DNA of 5,831 nt from Desulfobulbus sp. (GTDB lineage: Bacteria; Desulfobacterota; Desulfobulbia; Desulfobulbales; Desulfobulbaceae), in contig JAUVLX010000231.1 in assembly GCA_030600525.1 (NCBI GenBank), positions 1-5,831 on the forward strand. The letters run 5' to 3'. Positions 1-5,831 of this stretch are shown one piece after another (positions within the stretch are counted from its first letter, which is position 1; each line of letters opens with the position of its first letter). The notes beneath the pieces were generated by a model. The model made no database searches. It was given only the letters and a program-made list of their open reading frames with translations, and had not been told where the DNA came from. A program made the translations under genes and the position numbers.

Positions 1-352
1 GAAAGGCACGTTCTGCATATTCTTTGCTTGGGTAGCGAAAACCAAAAAAGCGATGAAATGAAGTATCATCTGTTATCCAGGCAATGGTGAAATACCCCAG
101 AGGAGTTTTGTTATCTCCTCTCCGCCTGTCGCTATCCGTGCCATAACGACCAATTGCAATATTAGAAAAGGTGAGCGTTTCCTGGTCACCTTGCATGACC
201 TTCAAGGTAAGCGCTTTGGTGTCTATGAGAATCCGAATCATACCTTGGCCACCACTAACCAGTGAGGTCTGCAGAATCCATATAACAGCAACACATAAGC
301 TGACAGACAGGAAAAAAATTACGGGTCGTTTGGTACACATTAGCAGGGACAT
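1..352 (-). CDS. L,D-transpeptidase (YkuD/ErfK family), N-terminal part
   Basis: This gene is cut by the left edge; about 117 codons are visible. The protein begins MSLLMCTKRPVIFF, followed by one hydrophobic segment (residues about 10-27) that fits a signal peptide or membrane anchor. The mature part then opens with IRILIDTKALTLKV, continues through AIGRYGTDSDRRRGDNKTPLG and reaches FHRFFGFRYPSKEYAERAF. A 'GR...GDxxTPxGxF' block is the typical N-terminal half of the YkuD fold, whose members make 3-3 peptidoglycan cross-links or attach proteins to the wall in the periplasm. The catalytic HG...SHGC region would lie beyond the edge, so activity cannot be judged. Two in-frame ATGs are possible, at 352 and 340. 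I took 352 because an AGGA lies upstream of it, although at a long spacing of 13 bases; a stop lies just upstream in frame. The gene reads away from the operon on the right and is separated from it by transposon scars. Confidence 0.8.
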   Translation of the reverse strand, partial: MSLLMCTKRPVIFFLSVSLCVAVIWILQTSLVSGGQGMIRILIDTKALTLKVMQGDQETLTFSNIAIGRYGTDSDRRRGDNKTPLGYFTIAWITDDTSFHRFFGFRYPSKEYAERAF

Positions 353-485
353 ATATCGACAAGTATCCTGAATGCTGTATCATTCCCTCAATTTCAGATT
401 CACCCGCGAAGAGAGTGCAAGTTATATTTACAGGATGAACCGAAGTTTTTACGACGCTATCAAAATTGCGTATAAATCTCCAACA

Positions 486-514
486 ACTATATCGCACCCA
501 CGGTCTAAATGCAA
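486..514 (-). promoter_or_regulatory. Candidate sigma70-type promoter for the L,D-transpeptidase gene
   Basis: Read on the minus strand, a TTGCAT box (509-514) is followed after exactly 17 bases by TATAGT (486-491), which matches TATAAT at 5 of 6 positions. Transcription would begin near 479 and leave a leader of about 127 bases before the ATG at 352. The -35 box matches at only 3 of 6 positions. I see no gene in 353-560; it holds only this promoter candidate and an untranslated leader. Confidence 0.35.
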
Positions 515-560
515 AAGAACTGACAAAATATCAGCCGGTTAACAAAGATTGGCCAGGCAA

Positions 561-836
561 CTACAGCCCTACTGGAATAATGGGATACAATTCTCTGACT
601 ATATAGCGTTTTAAACAACGGTGTATCCCTTTCACGGATTTTTCATCCGCCGTTCTACGGGCAATTTAATCTTGTGTTCGTGGGTCACTTCTCATCCGAA
701 CTATTGCGATAGTTCAGAGTGCATTGTTCGCTGCGCGATTACCTCCCCGATTAAGACGGTGCCGAACAAGTTTCCCCGAAGAAGCTTCTAACGGATTGAT
801 ACCACATTAAAATGCTACCGCAGAACTCAAGAAGCG
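561..836 (-). pseudogene. IS110-family transposase, decayed C-terminal remnant
   Basis: The minus strand reads CGINPLEASSGKLVRHRLN, then RGGNRAANNAL, a stop, TIAIVRMRSDPRTQD, a stop, IARRTADEKS, RCLKRYIVRELYPIIPVGL and a final stop at 561-563. This is the characteristic C-terminal Transposase_20 region of IS110-family enzymes (GxxPxxASSGKxxRHRLNRGGxRxAN...AL, then RMRxDPRT, ARRT and the RCLKRY tail). The two internal stops (TGA at 714-716, TAA at 666-668) sit where the family normally has sense codons. Another stop (TAA at 807-809) falls in the upstream part, where homology weakens (RFLSSAVAF). The rest of the transposase, including the N-terminal DEDD domain, is absent. It is therefore a dead fragment, and its 5' end abuts an IS630-like remnant. 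Confidence 0.88.
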
Positions 837-937
837 CGAAGCCTTTTAAGTGGACCCAAAATGCCAATGTGATCCTCGAAAAAGTAAAAAGAGCAAAGCA
901 ATATTTAAATAACGAGACTAACCAAACAGGACACTAG
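836..937 (+). pseudogene. IS630-like transposase, C-terminal remnant
   Basis: The frame reads AKPFKWTQNANVILEKV followed by KRAKQYLNNE and ends at TAG 935-937. A PFKWT motif followed by a helix of the type 'A..IL.KV.RA...L' is the usual C-terminus of IS630/Tc1-mariner-type (DDE_3) bacterial transposases. Only about 33 codons remain. No start codon, DDE residues or inverted repeat can be found, and the sequence upstream belongs to the opposite-strand IS110 remnant. Residues 812-835 in this frame show no convincing family match. The identification rests on one short motif and is less sure than that of the IS110 remnant. Confidence 0.6.
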
Positions 938-1169
938 GTTTGATTTAAAAATCTTATTTTCATTGATTGTGGGCTGCTACACCTACTTACCCTTCATACA
1001 AACCACCATCAAAACTATCTGATGTGGCCCTCTTATTTATAACTCTCAATAGCAAAAATATGAAAAGCTGCATAAGGTTATGCTATAAATAAGTAGTTAT
1101 GTAATTATTCTATTGGTATTCCGAAATTACAGATTACCTTTTACTAGCGCTTTTTGCGAAACCAAGCCT
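938..1169 (+). other. AT-rich leader of the phosphatase-ABC operon
   Basis: No coding sequence that I can support lies here. The stretch is AT-rich, follows the IS630-like remnant and probably carries the operon promoter. The frame of the downstream phosphatase is open back to a TTG at 1113, but neither that codon nor the ATG at 1170 has a clear Shine-Dalgarno sequence. The inverted repeat and -10-like box at 1070-1090 are described separately. Confidence 0.5.
1070..1090 (+). promoter_or_regulatory. Inverted repeat overlapping an extended -10-like box
   Basis: GCATAAGGTTATGC (1070-1083) is a perfect inverted repeat with 6-base arms and a 2-base centre. Its right arm supplies the TGC of an extended -10 motif, TGC-TATAAA (1081-1089). 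No good -35 box lies 16-18 bases upstream; the best is TGAAAA at 1061. An extended -10 could compensate for this, or an activator bound at the palindrome could. Transcription would start near 1096, about 74 bases before the ATG. The repeat is placed like an operator, but the element is short and unproven. Confidence 0.35.
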
Positions 1170-3038
1170 ATGTATCAGCCCAAAACACTACACCAACGGA
1201 CCGTGGTGTTTATTATATTGCCCATTTTCCTCTTTCTCGGCCTAACTGGTTTTTTGGGTTTTATTGCTGTCCGTAACGTTCTGATCGAACAGTGGGGAGA
1301 GACTGCACTGGCCCAGCTGGAAAAAGCGGCACATAATATTGACATGCAGCTTAAGCGACCGAAACTAATGCTTTCTTTTCTCAACGGCATGTCAAAAAAA
1401 GATTTCGACAGCGGAGTTCATGAATTCATTGTTGCTCGATTGCAACAGATTCAAGGTGTTGCTGAGATTAATGCCGAGTGGCCACGTGAAATGGAAAGCC
1501 AGGGGCTCAGAATGAGACGGCATATATTACGCAGGACAGATGGCAAAAGTTATACAGGTAAGGCCTTGGGGGTGACGCCCCCTCTCTATGAAGTAGAGTT
1601 TGAGCAAAAAAATGTCCGGCTCAGTACCCGACTGATAAATATGAAAGATGAAGTTATCGGTAATATAGAGATAGAACTTGATTTTGAACAACTCATTGCG
1701 CAGACAATTCAATCTAAATGGTGGAATATCTATAAGGCATATATTGTTGATCAAGATGGCCATATTCTCGCTCAAACAGTGAATAGCAAAGAACATCCTT
1801 CCATCAACTCCAGCCAACGGTTTGGCCGTTCTAACGCACTTGAAAAAAAGACATTTGCCGCTTTGTTAACGGATGAGTCTGGTATTGTGTTTGGTGAAGG
1901 TAATCCTCCAGAGGAGATCAGCGGATTTTACCGACTCAGTGAAGCCCCCTGGACGATGGTGATTATCACTCCAGGTGAAAGGGTACTGCAGCCGCTCATA
2001 AATTTCCGCCTCGCATATATTATTACCGCCCTGTCCTGTATAACTATTTTGCTGTGGTTTATCCGCTCCAGCTTTAAACAAACCACACAATCCATCAAAC
2101 AGGTTTCAACAGCAGCAGACGAGCTGGCAAACGGAAAATTCAGTAAACCATTTGAGGTTTCTACAAAAGATGAAGTCGGTGATTTACTTCATAGTTTTAA
2201 TCGCATGACCTCTCAGCTCCAACGAGGAATGCAGCTCCAAAAAGCCATGGAAATTGCACAAGAAGTGCAGATGACGCTTTTACCACAAAACGATTACTCG
2301 GACAAAGGAATAACTGCCAGCGGTGTAAGTCTTTACTGTGACGAAACAGGAGGAGATTACTTTGATTTTATCGAATCAGAAACACATCCAGGGAAACTCC
2401 ATGTAGCTGTCGGTGATGTAGTTGGCCATGGTCTAGGTGCTGCACTACTCATGGCAACTCTCAGAGCCCTCTTACGTGTTCGGGTACAGAAGCCAGGCTC
2501 AGCAGCAGAGCGTATTAACGATGTTAATCGATATCTCTGCTGGGACACATTGCAATACGGTAATTTTTCTTCACTGTTTTACCTTGAAATTGAGCCGGGC
2601 CTTAACACTGTTCAATGGATTCGGGCCGGACATGAGCCAGCTCTGCTCTTTACACCTGCAAACGCTACCTTTACTGAACTGCAGGGAGCAGGATTAGTGC
2701 TCGGCCTTGATCCTGACATCCAATACAATTGTAACACGTTACAATTGACGCACCAAAGGCATCTCCTCATTATTGGGAGTGATGGAGTGTGGGAACAGGA
2801 AAATGAACAGCAGGAACAATTTGGCAAAGAAAGGGTAAAAGAGATTATCCAAAATTACCATCAGTCCCAACCTGCTCAAATAATACAGCAAATAACAGAG
2901 AAGGTTACGCTGTTCCGAGGAAATACTGAACAGGCGGATGATATTACACTGGTGGTTATTGCATTTGAGTCAGACTCTTTGGCCAATAGTCTCTCATCGC
3001 CCTCAACGATGTCAACAAACAAAAGCGGCAAAACGTGA
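1170..3038 (+). CDS. Membrane sensor with HAMP and SpoIIE/RsbU-type PP2C phosphatase
   Basis: The product is 622 residues long. TM1 is at about 12-34, an extracytoplasmic region at 35-278, TM2 at 279-298 and HAMP at 299-352. A linker helix carries the EIAQEVQMTLLP motif (361-372), and the phosphatase domain spans about 374-600. Metal-binding motifs of SpoIIE/RsbU phosphatases are all present: GGDYFD (D396), GDVVGHG (D416), RAGHEPALL (485-493), GSDGVWE (D538) and ADDITLVV (D590/D591). It should be an active Mn/Mg-dependent Ser/Thr phosphatase. The family usually dephosphorylates a STAS anti-anti-sigma protein. YIVDQDGHIL (191-200) resembles the membrane-proximal part of Cache-type sensors, but I cannot name the ligand. 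The tail after 600 is rich in Ser and Thr. I chose ATG 1170 because it places TM1 right after a short polar N-terminus; TTG 1113 would add 19 residues. The stop overlaps the next gene. Confidence 0.93.
   Translation: MYQPKTLHQRTVVFIILPIFLFLGLTGFLGFIAVRNVLIEQWGETALAQLEKAAHNIDMQLKRPKLMLSFLNGMSKKDFDSGVHEFIVARLQQIQGVAEINAEWPREMESQGLRMRRHILRRTDGKSYTGKALGVTPPLYEVEFEQKNVRLSTRLINMKDEVIGNIEIELDFEQLIAQTIQSKWWNIYKAYIVDQDGHILAQTVNSKEHPSINSSQRFGRSNALEKKTFAALLTDESGIVFGEGNPPEEISGFYRLSEAPWTMVIITPGERVLQPLINFRLAYIITALSCITILLWFIRSSFKQTTQSIKQVSTAADELANGKFSKPFEVSTKDEVGDLLHSFNRMTSQLQRGMQLQKAMEIAQEVQMTLLPQNDYSDKGITASGVSLYCDETGGDYFDFIESETHPGKLHVAVGDVVGHGLGAALLMATLRALLRVRVQKPGSAAERINDVNRYLCWDTLQYGNFSSLFYLEIEPGLNTVQWIRAGHEPALLFTPANATFTELQGAGLVLGLDPDIQYNCNTLQLTHQRHLLIIGSDGVWEQENEQQEQFGKERVKEIIQNYHQSQPAQIIQQITEKVTLFRGNTEQADDITLVVIAFESDSLANSLSSPSTMSTNKSGKT
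2726..2747. repeat. 22-base perfect inverted repeat inside the phosphatase gene
   Basis: The two 10-base arms, CAATTGTAAC and GTTACAATTG, are perfect reverse complements around a 2-base centre (AC). The repeat lies within the phosphatase domain and encodes residues around YNCNTLQL (519-526). No run of T follows, so it is not a typical terminator. It could be a protein-binding site, an mRNA hairpin or coincidence. Confidence 0.6.
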
Positions 3039-5569
3039 AAGCTAAAACCCAACCAACAGACAAGCCGGTAACTCAAAAAAGCTTGTTTTTCTGGGCGTTT
3101 CATAACAATCTCAAGTGGCAGCTGTTGTTACTCTTGTTGATAGCGATAATGGTGATTGCGAGAGTCATACCCTTGGAGATGCAAAAAAGGATCGTCAACG
3201 AGGCAATAGTTCTCAAACTATTCGACCAATTATTACTTTATTGCACCATTTACCTTCTTGCCGTCACAGTTACAGGTGCAAGTAAACTGTGTGTCAATTT
3301 TCTCCAGGCAAGAATCGGTGAACGGGCCATGTTCTCTATGAGGAAGGAGCTCTATAGCCATATTATCTCTCTACCGCTTCTTTTTTTTCGTAACACCCAA
3401 CCTGGTGTAGTAGTAGCCTCCCTTATGACCGAACTGGCATCAGCCGGTACCTTTGCCGGAATGGCACTGGCGGCCCCTGTATCCAATATACTGACGTTAC
3501 TCGCCTTTGCCGGTTATTTGCTCTGGCTGCACCCGCAACTTGCTCTTTCCATCCTTGCCATTTATCCAATTGTGGTCATTTTAGTTCCTTACCTGCAGAA
3601 AAAAGCCAACCGACTCAATAAAAAGAGAGTGGATCAATCCCGGCTGGTTGCAAGTCAGATCACGGAATCGATTACTGGCATACATGAAATCAATGTTCAT
3701 GGTGCTTCTTCCGTTGAAAAACAAAAGTTTAACCAACTTATTGAACGTCTCCGGTCCATACGACTTAAGTGGTCTTTATTTCGTTTTGGTATCAAATCGG
3801 TAAACAACTATTTTGTCAATCTTGGTCCCTTTATCGTTTTCATCTTTGGGGGCTATTTGGTCATGAACGGGCAGCTTGCACTTGGCTCAATGGTTGCCTT
3901 TCTTTCTGCTCAGGAAAAACTCTATGACCCCTGGAAAGAGCTCATTGAATTTTATCAAGTATATCAGGATGCTTCTGTACGATATCAACGAACCATGAAG
4001 TCCTTTGATGTTCCCCCTGTGCCTCTACTTACGGGAGACGGAAAGGACTCTGTTTCCATTGATGGTGCTTTGGAGTTGTCCGATGTTGGGTACACCATTG
4101 CAGAAGGAAAAGCACTGTTGCAACAGGTGAGCTTCTCATTACAACCGGGGCAGCATCTCGCTTTGGTAGGTTTTTCCGGCAGCGGTAAGTCTACACTCGT
4201 ACAATGCATTGCCAAAATGTTTGATTATACCAGCGGTTCCATACAGCTTGACGGAATCGAGATAAAGAACATGCAGAAAGATGAGCTTATCGGTCACATG
4301 GGATATATCTCTCAGAATCCGTTTATTTTTTCAGGTAGCGTCATCGATAATCTTCTCTATGCACACCGTTCCGCTCATATTAATTACAGTATTGAGAAGG
4401 AAACATATCACCCACCTTCCCTTGACCACCTCATTCTTAGCCTGCAACAGGCAGGTTTTTTTGTTGATGTCATTCGGTTCGGCCTTGAGACAGTATATGA
4501 ACATTCACCCACCGCTGTTACCTCAAAAATTATTACCATGCGGGAAAATTTTAAAAACAATTTCGGCTCAACCCTTGAATGTTACATTGAATTCTACGAC
4601 TATAATGCCTATCTACAATATTCAAATATCCTGGAAAATTTAACGTTTTCCGTATCGCGGGATCCTGAAAATACCATTAACGCTCTTTTCACTCACACGT
4701 TCTTTATAGATTTCCTTAGCAAACACAACCTCATCAGCCCCTTACTGACCTTGGGGACACAAATAGCAAAACAATCTGTCGAGTATTACCTGACACCTGG
4801 GAATAAAGAAAAAGCCACCCTGGCTACGCCGATCGCTGTTGGTAATGCATCAAAATATGCGTCACTTTTCAGTCGACTAGATACAACTCCGAACTATGAA
4901 CTTTCTCATGAAGAGCAGTGCCTTCTCCTCAAACCGGCATTGTTATATAAAGCAGGTATTCAATCTTCTTTTTCAATGCCACCTGGCCTTACAACCAGTA
5001 TCCTCGCTGCCAGGTCGTATTGGACGCAGTTAAGCGATAAAGAATATACCCGTTTACTTACTCCCCTGAAAAACGATGAACCTCTTCAGGGGCAATCAGT
5101 TTTTAATAACATTCTTTTTGGCAAGATGAAGACCGATGAATCGTTGCCCAACGAAAAGGTGAACCAGGCAATCATCCGTTTGTTAATAGAGGAAGATTGC
5201 CTGGAAGATGTTGCCGAAGCTGGAATGCAGTATAATGTTGGCAATATGGGCGACAATTTATCAGGCGGCCAAAGACAAAAACTTGCCATTGCCAGAGTTC
5301 TGTTGAAAAAGCCAAAAGTGATCCTCATGGATGAGGCAACCTCAGCTCTGGACAACACATCACAGGCAAGGATCCAACGGCTTATAGAGAGGTGGAAAGG
5401 GGAACGAACGGTTATTGCAGTTGTACATCGACTGGATACAATCAAGCATTTTGATGCTGTCGGTGTAATGAAATCCGGTAAAATGGTTGAATATGGTACG
5501 TATGAAGAATTGATGGGTTGTAAGGGCGGGTTATACGAACTTGTGACCGGGAAAAAGGCACAGGAATGA
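3035..5569 (+). CDS. ABC exporter half-transporter with a large insertion in its ATPase domain
   Basis: The product is 844 residues long; typical exporter half-transporters have about 580-600. The N-terminal ABC_membrane domain (about 25-320) has hydrophobic helices near 27-45, 62-82, 139-165, 167-187 and 260-280. The ATPase domain (about 345-840) has a complete motif set: likely A-loop Y353, Walker A GFSGSGKST (379-387), Q-loop Q427, signature LSGGQ (742-746), Walker B VILMDE (D766, E767), D-loop SALD (770-773) and H-loop H798. It should therefore bind and hydrolyse ATP, presumably as a homodimer in the inner membrane. The substrate is unknown. About 240 extra residues lie between the Q-loop and the signature and contain repeated motifs (separate entry). 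Translation starts at GTG 3035, which overlaps the phosphatase stop as GTGA. AGCGG six bases upstream gives a weak ribosome site, so translational coupling is likely. Confidence 0.93.
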   Translation: MKAKTQPTDKPVTQKSLFFWAFHNNLKWQLLLLLLIAIMVIARVIPLEMQKRIVNEAIVLKLFDQLLLYCTIYLLAVTVTGASKLCVNFLQARIGERAMFSMRKELYSHIISLPLLFFRNTQPGVVVASLMTELASAGTFAGMALAAPVSNILTLLAFAGYLLWLHPQLALSILAIYPIVVILVPYLQKKANRLNKKRVDQSRLVASQITESITGIHEINVHGASSVEKQKFNQLIERLRSIRLKWSLFRFGIKSVNNYFVNLGPFIVFIFGGYLVMNGQLALGSMVAFLSAQEKLYDPWKELIEFYQVYQDASVRYQRTMKSFDVPPVPLLTGDGKDSVSIDGALELSDVGYTIAEGKALLQQVSFSLQPGQHLALVGFSGSGKSTLVQCIAKMFDYTSGSIQLDGIEIKNMQKDELIGHMGYISQNPFIFSGSVIDNLLYAHRSAHINYSIEKETYHPPSLDHLILSLQQAGFFVDVIRFGLETVYEHSPTAVTSKIITMRENFKNNFGSTLECYIEFYDYNAYLQYSNILENLTFSVSRDPENTINALFTHTFFIDFLSKHNLISPLLTLGTQIAKQSVEYYLTPGNKEKATLATPIAVGNASKYASLFSRLDTTPNYELSHEEQCLLLKPALLYKAGIQSSFSMPPGLTTSILAARSYWTQLSDKEYTRLLTPLKNDEPLQGQSVFNNILFGKMKTDESLPNEKVNQAIIRLLIEEDCLEDVAEAGMQYNVGNMGDNLSGGQRQKLAIARVLLKKPKVILMDEATSALDNTSQARIQRLIERWKGERTVIAVVHRLDTIKHFDAVGVMKSGKMVEYGTYEELMGCKGGLYELVTGKKAQE
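4364..5086 (+). other. Insertion within the ABC ATPase domain (residues 444-684)
   Basis: In ordinary exporters the Q-loop glutamine and LSGGQ are roughly 60 residues apart. Here Q427 and S743 are 316 apart. The reading frame is continuous, base composition matches the flanks and every motif of the ATPase survives, so this is a structured insertion and not a disrupted gene. It contains the motif IEFYDYNAY (518-526), followed by SNILENLTF (530-538). The latter resembles the segments flanking the insertion, SGSVIDNLLYA (433-443) and QSVFNNILFG (687-696). I have an unverified recollection of similar long ABC ATPase insertions with 'FYD..YN' and 'ENLLFG' motifs in some alphaproteobacterial transporters. 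If so, this is a rare but conserved clade. Confidence 0.75.
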
Positions 5570-5694
5570 ACGTAAACCCTATTGCGACAGGAGTGTCTGT
5601 TCAGAAACGAAGCGTTTGGGTTGCGATCGGTAAAAAAAACCGTTTTGGGATAGATACGAGAAAAGGTAGTGGGTGGATACTATTAACAGCATGA
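5566..5694 (+). CDS. Possible small protein, 42 residues, unknown function
   Basis: This short open frame reads MNVNPIATGVSVQKRSVWV and ends GSGWILLTA. It is basic, has no long hydrophobic helix and belongs to no family I recognise. Three things favour it. Its ATG overlaps the ABC stop as ATGA. An AAAGG (5554-5558) sits 7 bases upstream. Its TGA overlaps an ATG of the next gene (5691), again as ATGA. Against it are its length and an A8 run in the middle (5632-5639). The downstream gene may also start earlier, at GTG 5673. It may simply be the spacer between two operon genes. Confidence 0.35.
   Translation: MNVNPIATGVSVQKRSVWVAIGKKNRFGIDTRKGSGWILLTA
5663..5666 (+). promoter_or_regulatory. Ribosome binding site favouring the GTG start at 5673
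   Basis: AAGG lies 6 bases before GTG 5673, which is a good distance. The in-frame ATG at 5691 has no purine-rich site at a usable spacing and would depend on coupling to the small open frame that ends there. Confidence 0.4.
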
Positions 5695-5831
5695 AAGCAC
5701 ACTTCCTTTTGGATTCATCAGACAAAACTTTCGAGGCATTTCGAATGCAATGCGAAAACTTGGCTGAAACCTGGAATATTTCTCACAGAACAATTTCGGA
5801 AATAATTCTGATAATCGAAGAGCTTTATACC
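5673..5831 (+). CDS. RsbW/SpoIIAB-like HATPase (anti-sigma factor kinase), N-terminal part
   Basis: The right edge cuts this gene after 53 codons (47 from ATG 5691). The visible protein reads MKAHFLLDSSDKTFEAFRMQ, then CENLAETWNIS and ISEIILIIEELYT. The layout is that of the HATPase_c_2 (RsbW/SpoIIAB) family: a first beta strand, a helix, a short linker with a 'nIS' turn, and a helix ending EEL.T. The next residue should be the Asn of the N-box, which binds Mg-ATP, but it lies outside the window. These proteins phosphorylate STAS anti-anti-sigma proteins and often sequester a sigma factor, the opposite role to that of an RsbU-type phosphatase. Co-location with such a phosphatase strengthens the call. 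The start is either GTG 5673 (AAGG six bases upstream) or ATG 5691 (no ribosome site, but an ATGA overlap). Confidence 0.7.
   Translation, partial: MDTINSMKAHFLLDSSDKTFEAFRMQCENLAETWNISHRTISEIILIIEELYT

Noticed and set aside
255..497. 80-codon minus-strand open frame
   Set aside because: It overlaps the L,D-transpeptidase start in another frame, is rich in Cys and aromatic residues without any family resemblance, and stops inside that gene. The transposase-free transpeptidase frame explains the region better.
698..715. Hairpin GAACTAT-TGCG-ATAGTTC
   Set aside because: It falls inside the IS110 coding remnant (codons for IAIV) and has no T-run, so coding history is a sufficient explanation.
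1568..1582. GGGGG-TGACG-CCCCC inverted repeat
   Set aside because: Short, with simple G and C arms inside the phosphatase gene, and no regulatory context.
4281..4643. 120-codon plus-strand frame inside the ATPase insertion, considered as evidence of a frameshift
   Set aside because: The ABC frame is uninterrupted and keeps sensible motifs throughout; the alternative frame resembles no protein family.
5086..5445. 119-codon minus-strand open frame opposite the ABC ATPase signature region
   Set aside because: It is the antisense shadow of a strongly conserved ATPase segment (LSGGQ to Walker B) and has no start signal or family resemblance.
5632..5639. A8 run as a programmed frameshift site fusing the small frame to the HATPase gene
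   Set aside because: After slipping into the HATPase frame, translation would meet the TAG at 5667-5669 before reaching the gene.
5628..5646. Hairpin CGGT/ACCG around an A8 run followed by TTTT, as a terminator between the ABC and HATPase genes
   Set aside because: The stem has only four pairs and the T-run is short. The tight spacing and overlaps argue for continued transcription.

Overview
The window looks like chromosomal DNA from a Gram-negative bacterium of moderate GC content. The clues are a YkuD-type L,D-transpeptidase, a membrane-anchored sensor phosphatase with a large extracytoplasmic domain, and worn-down IS110 and IS630 scars. The protein style reminds me of Desulfobacterota (Desulfobulbales-like), but this is an impression that I could not test.

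Left part, bases 1-560. A minus-strand gene runs off the left edge. It encodes the N-terminal part of an exported L,D-transpeptidase. A reasonable sigma70-type promoter on the same strand lies about 130 bases upstream of its start. Bases 561-937 are a graveyard of mobile elements. A decayed C-terminal piece of an IS110-family transposase (minus strand, several in-frame stops) directly abuts a short C-terminal piece of an IS630-like transposase (plus strand). Bases 938-1169 are an AT-rich leader with an inverted repeat next to an extended -10-like box.

Right part, bases 1170-5831. This is one tightly packed plus-strand operon. (1) A 622-residue protein has TM, extracytoplasmic sensor, TM, HAMP and SpoIIE/RsbU-type PP2C phosphatase. 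(2) An 844-residue ABC exporter half-transporter overlaps it by GTGA. Its nucleotide-binding domain is split by about 240 extra residues between the Q-loop and the LSGGQ signature. (3) A possible 42-residue small protein has ATGA overlaps at both ends. (4) The start of an RsbW/SpoIIAB-like HATPase protein runs off the right edge.

Taken together, the operon pairs the phosphatase and kinase halves of a partner-switching circuit with an unusual ABC transporter. The natural reading is that an envelope signal is sensed by the phosphatase and passed through a STAS-domain protein, probably encoded just beyond the window, to control a sigma factor or the transporter itself. The expanded nucleotide-binding domain is the most unusual thing in the window. 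It contains what look like extra degenerate copies of the segment that follows the Q-loop.
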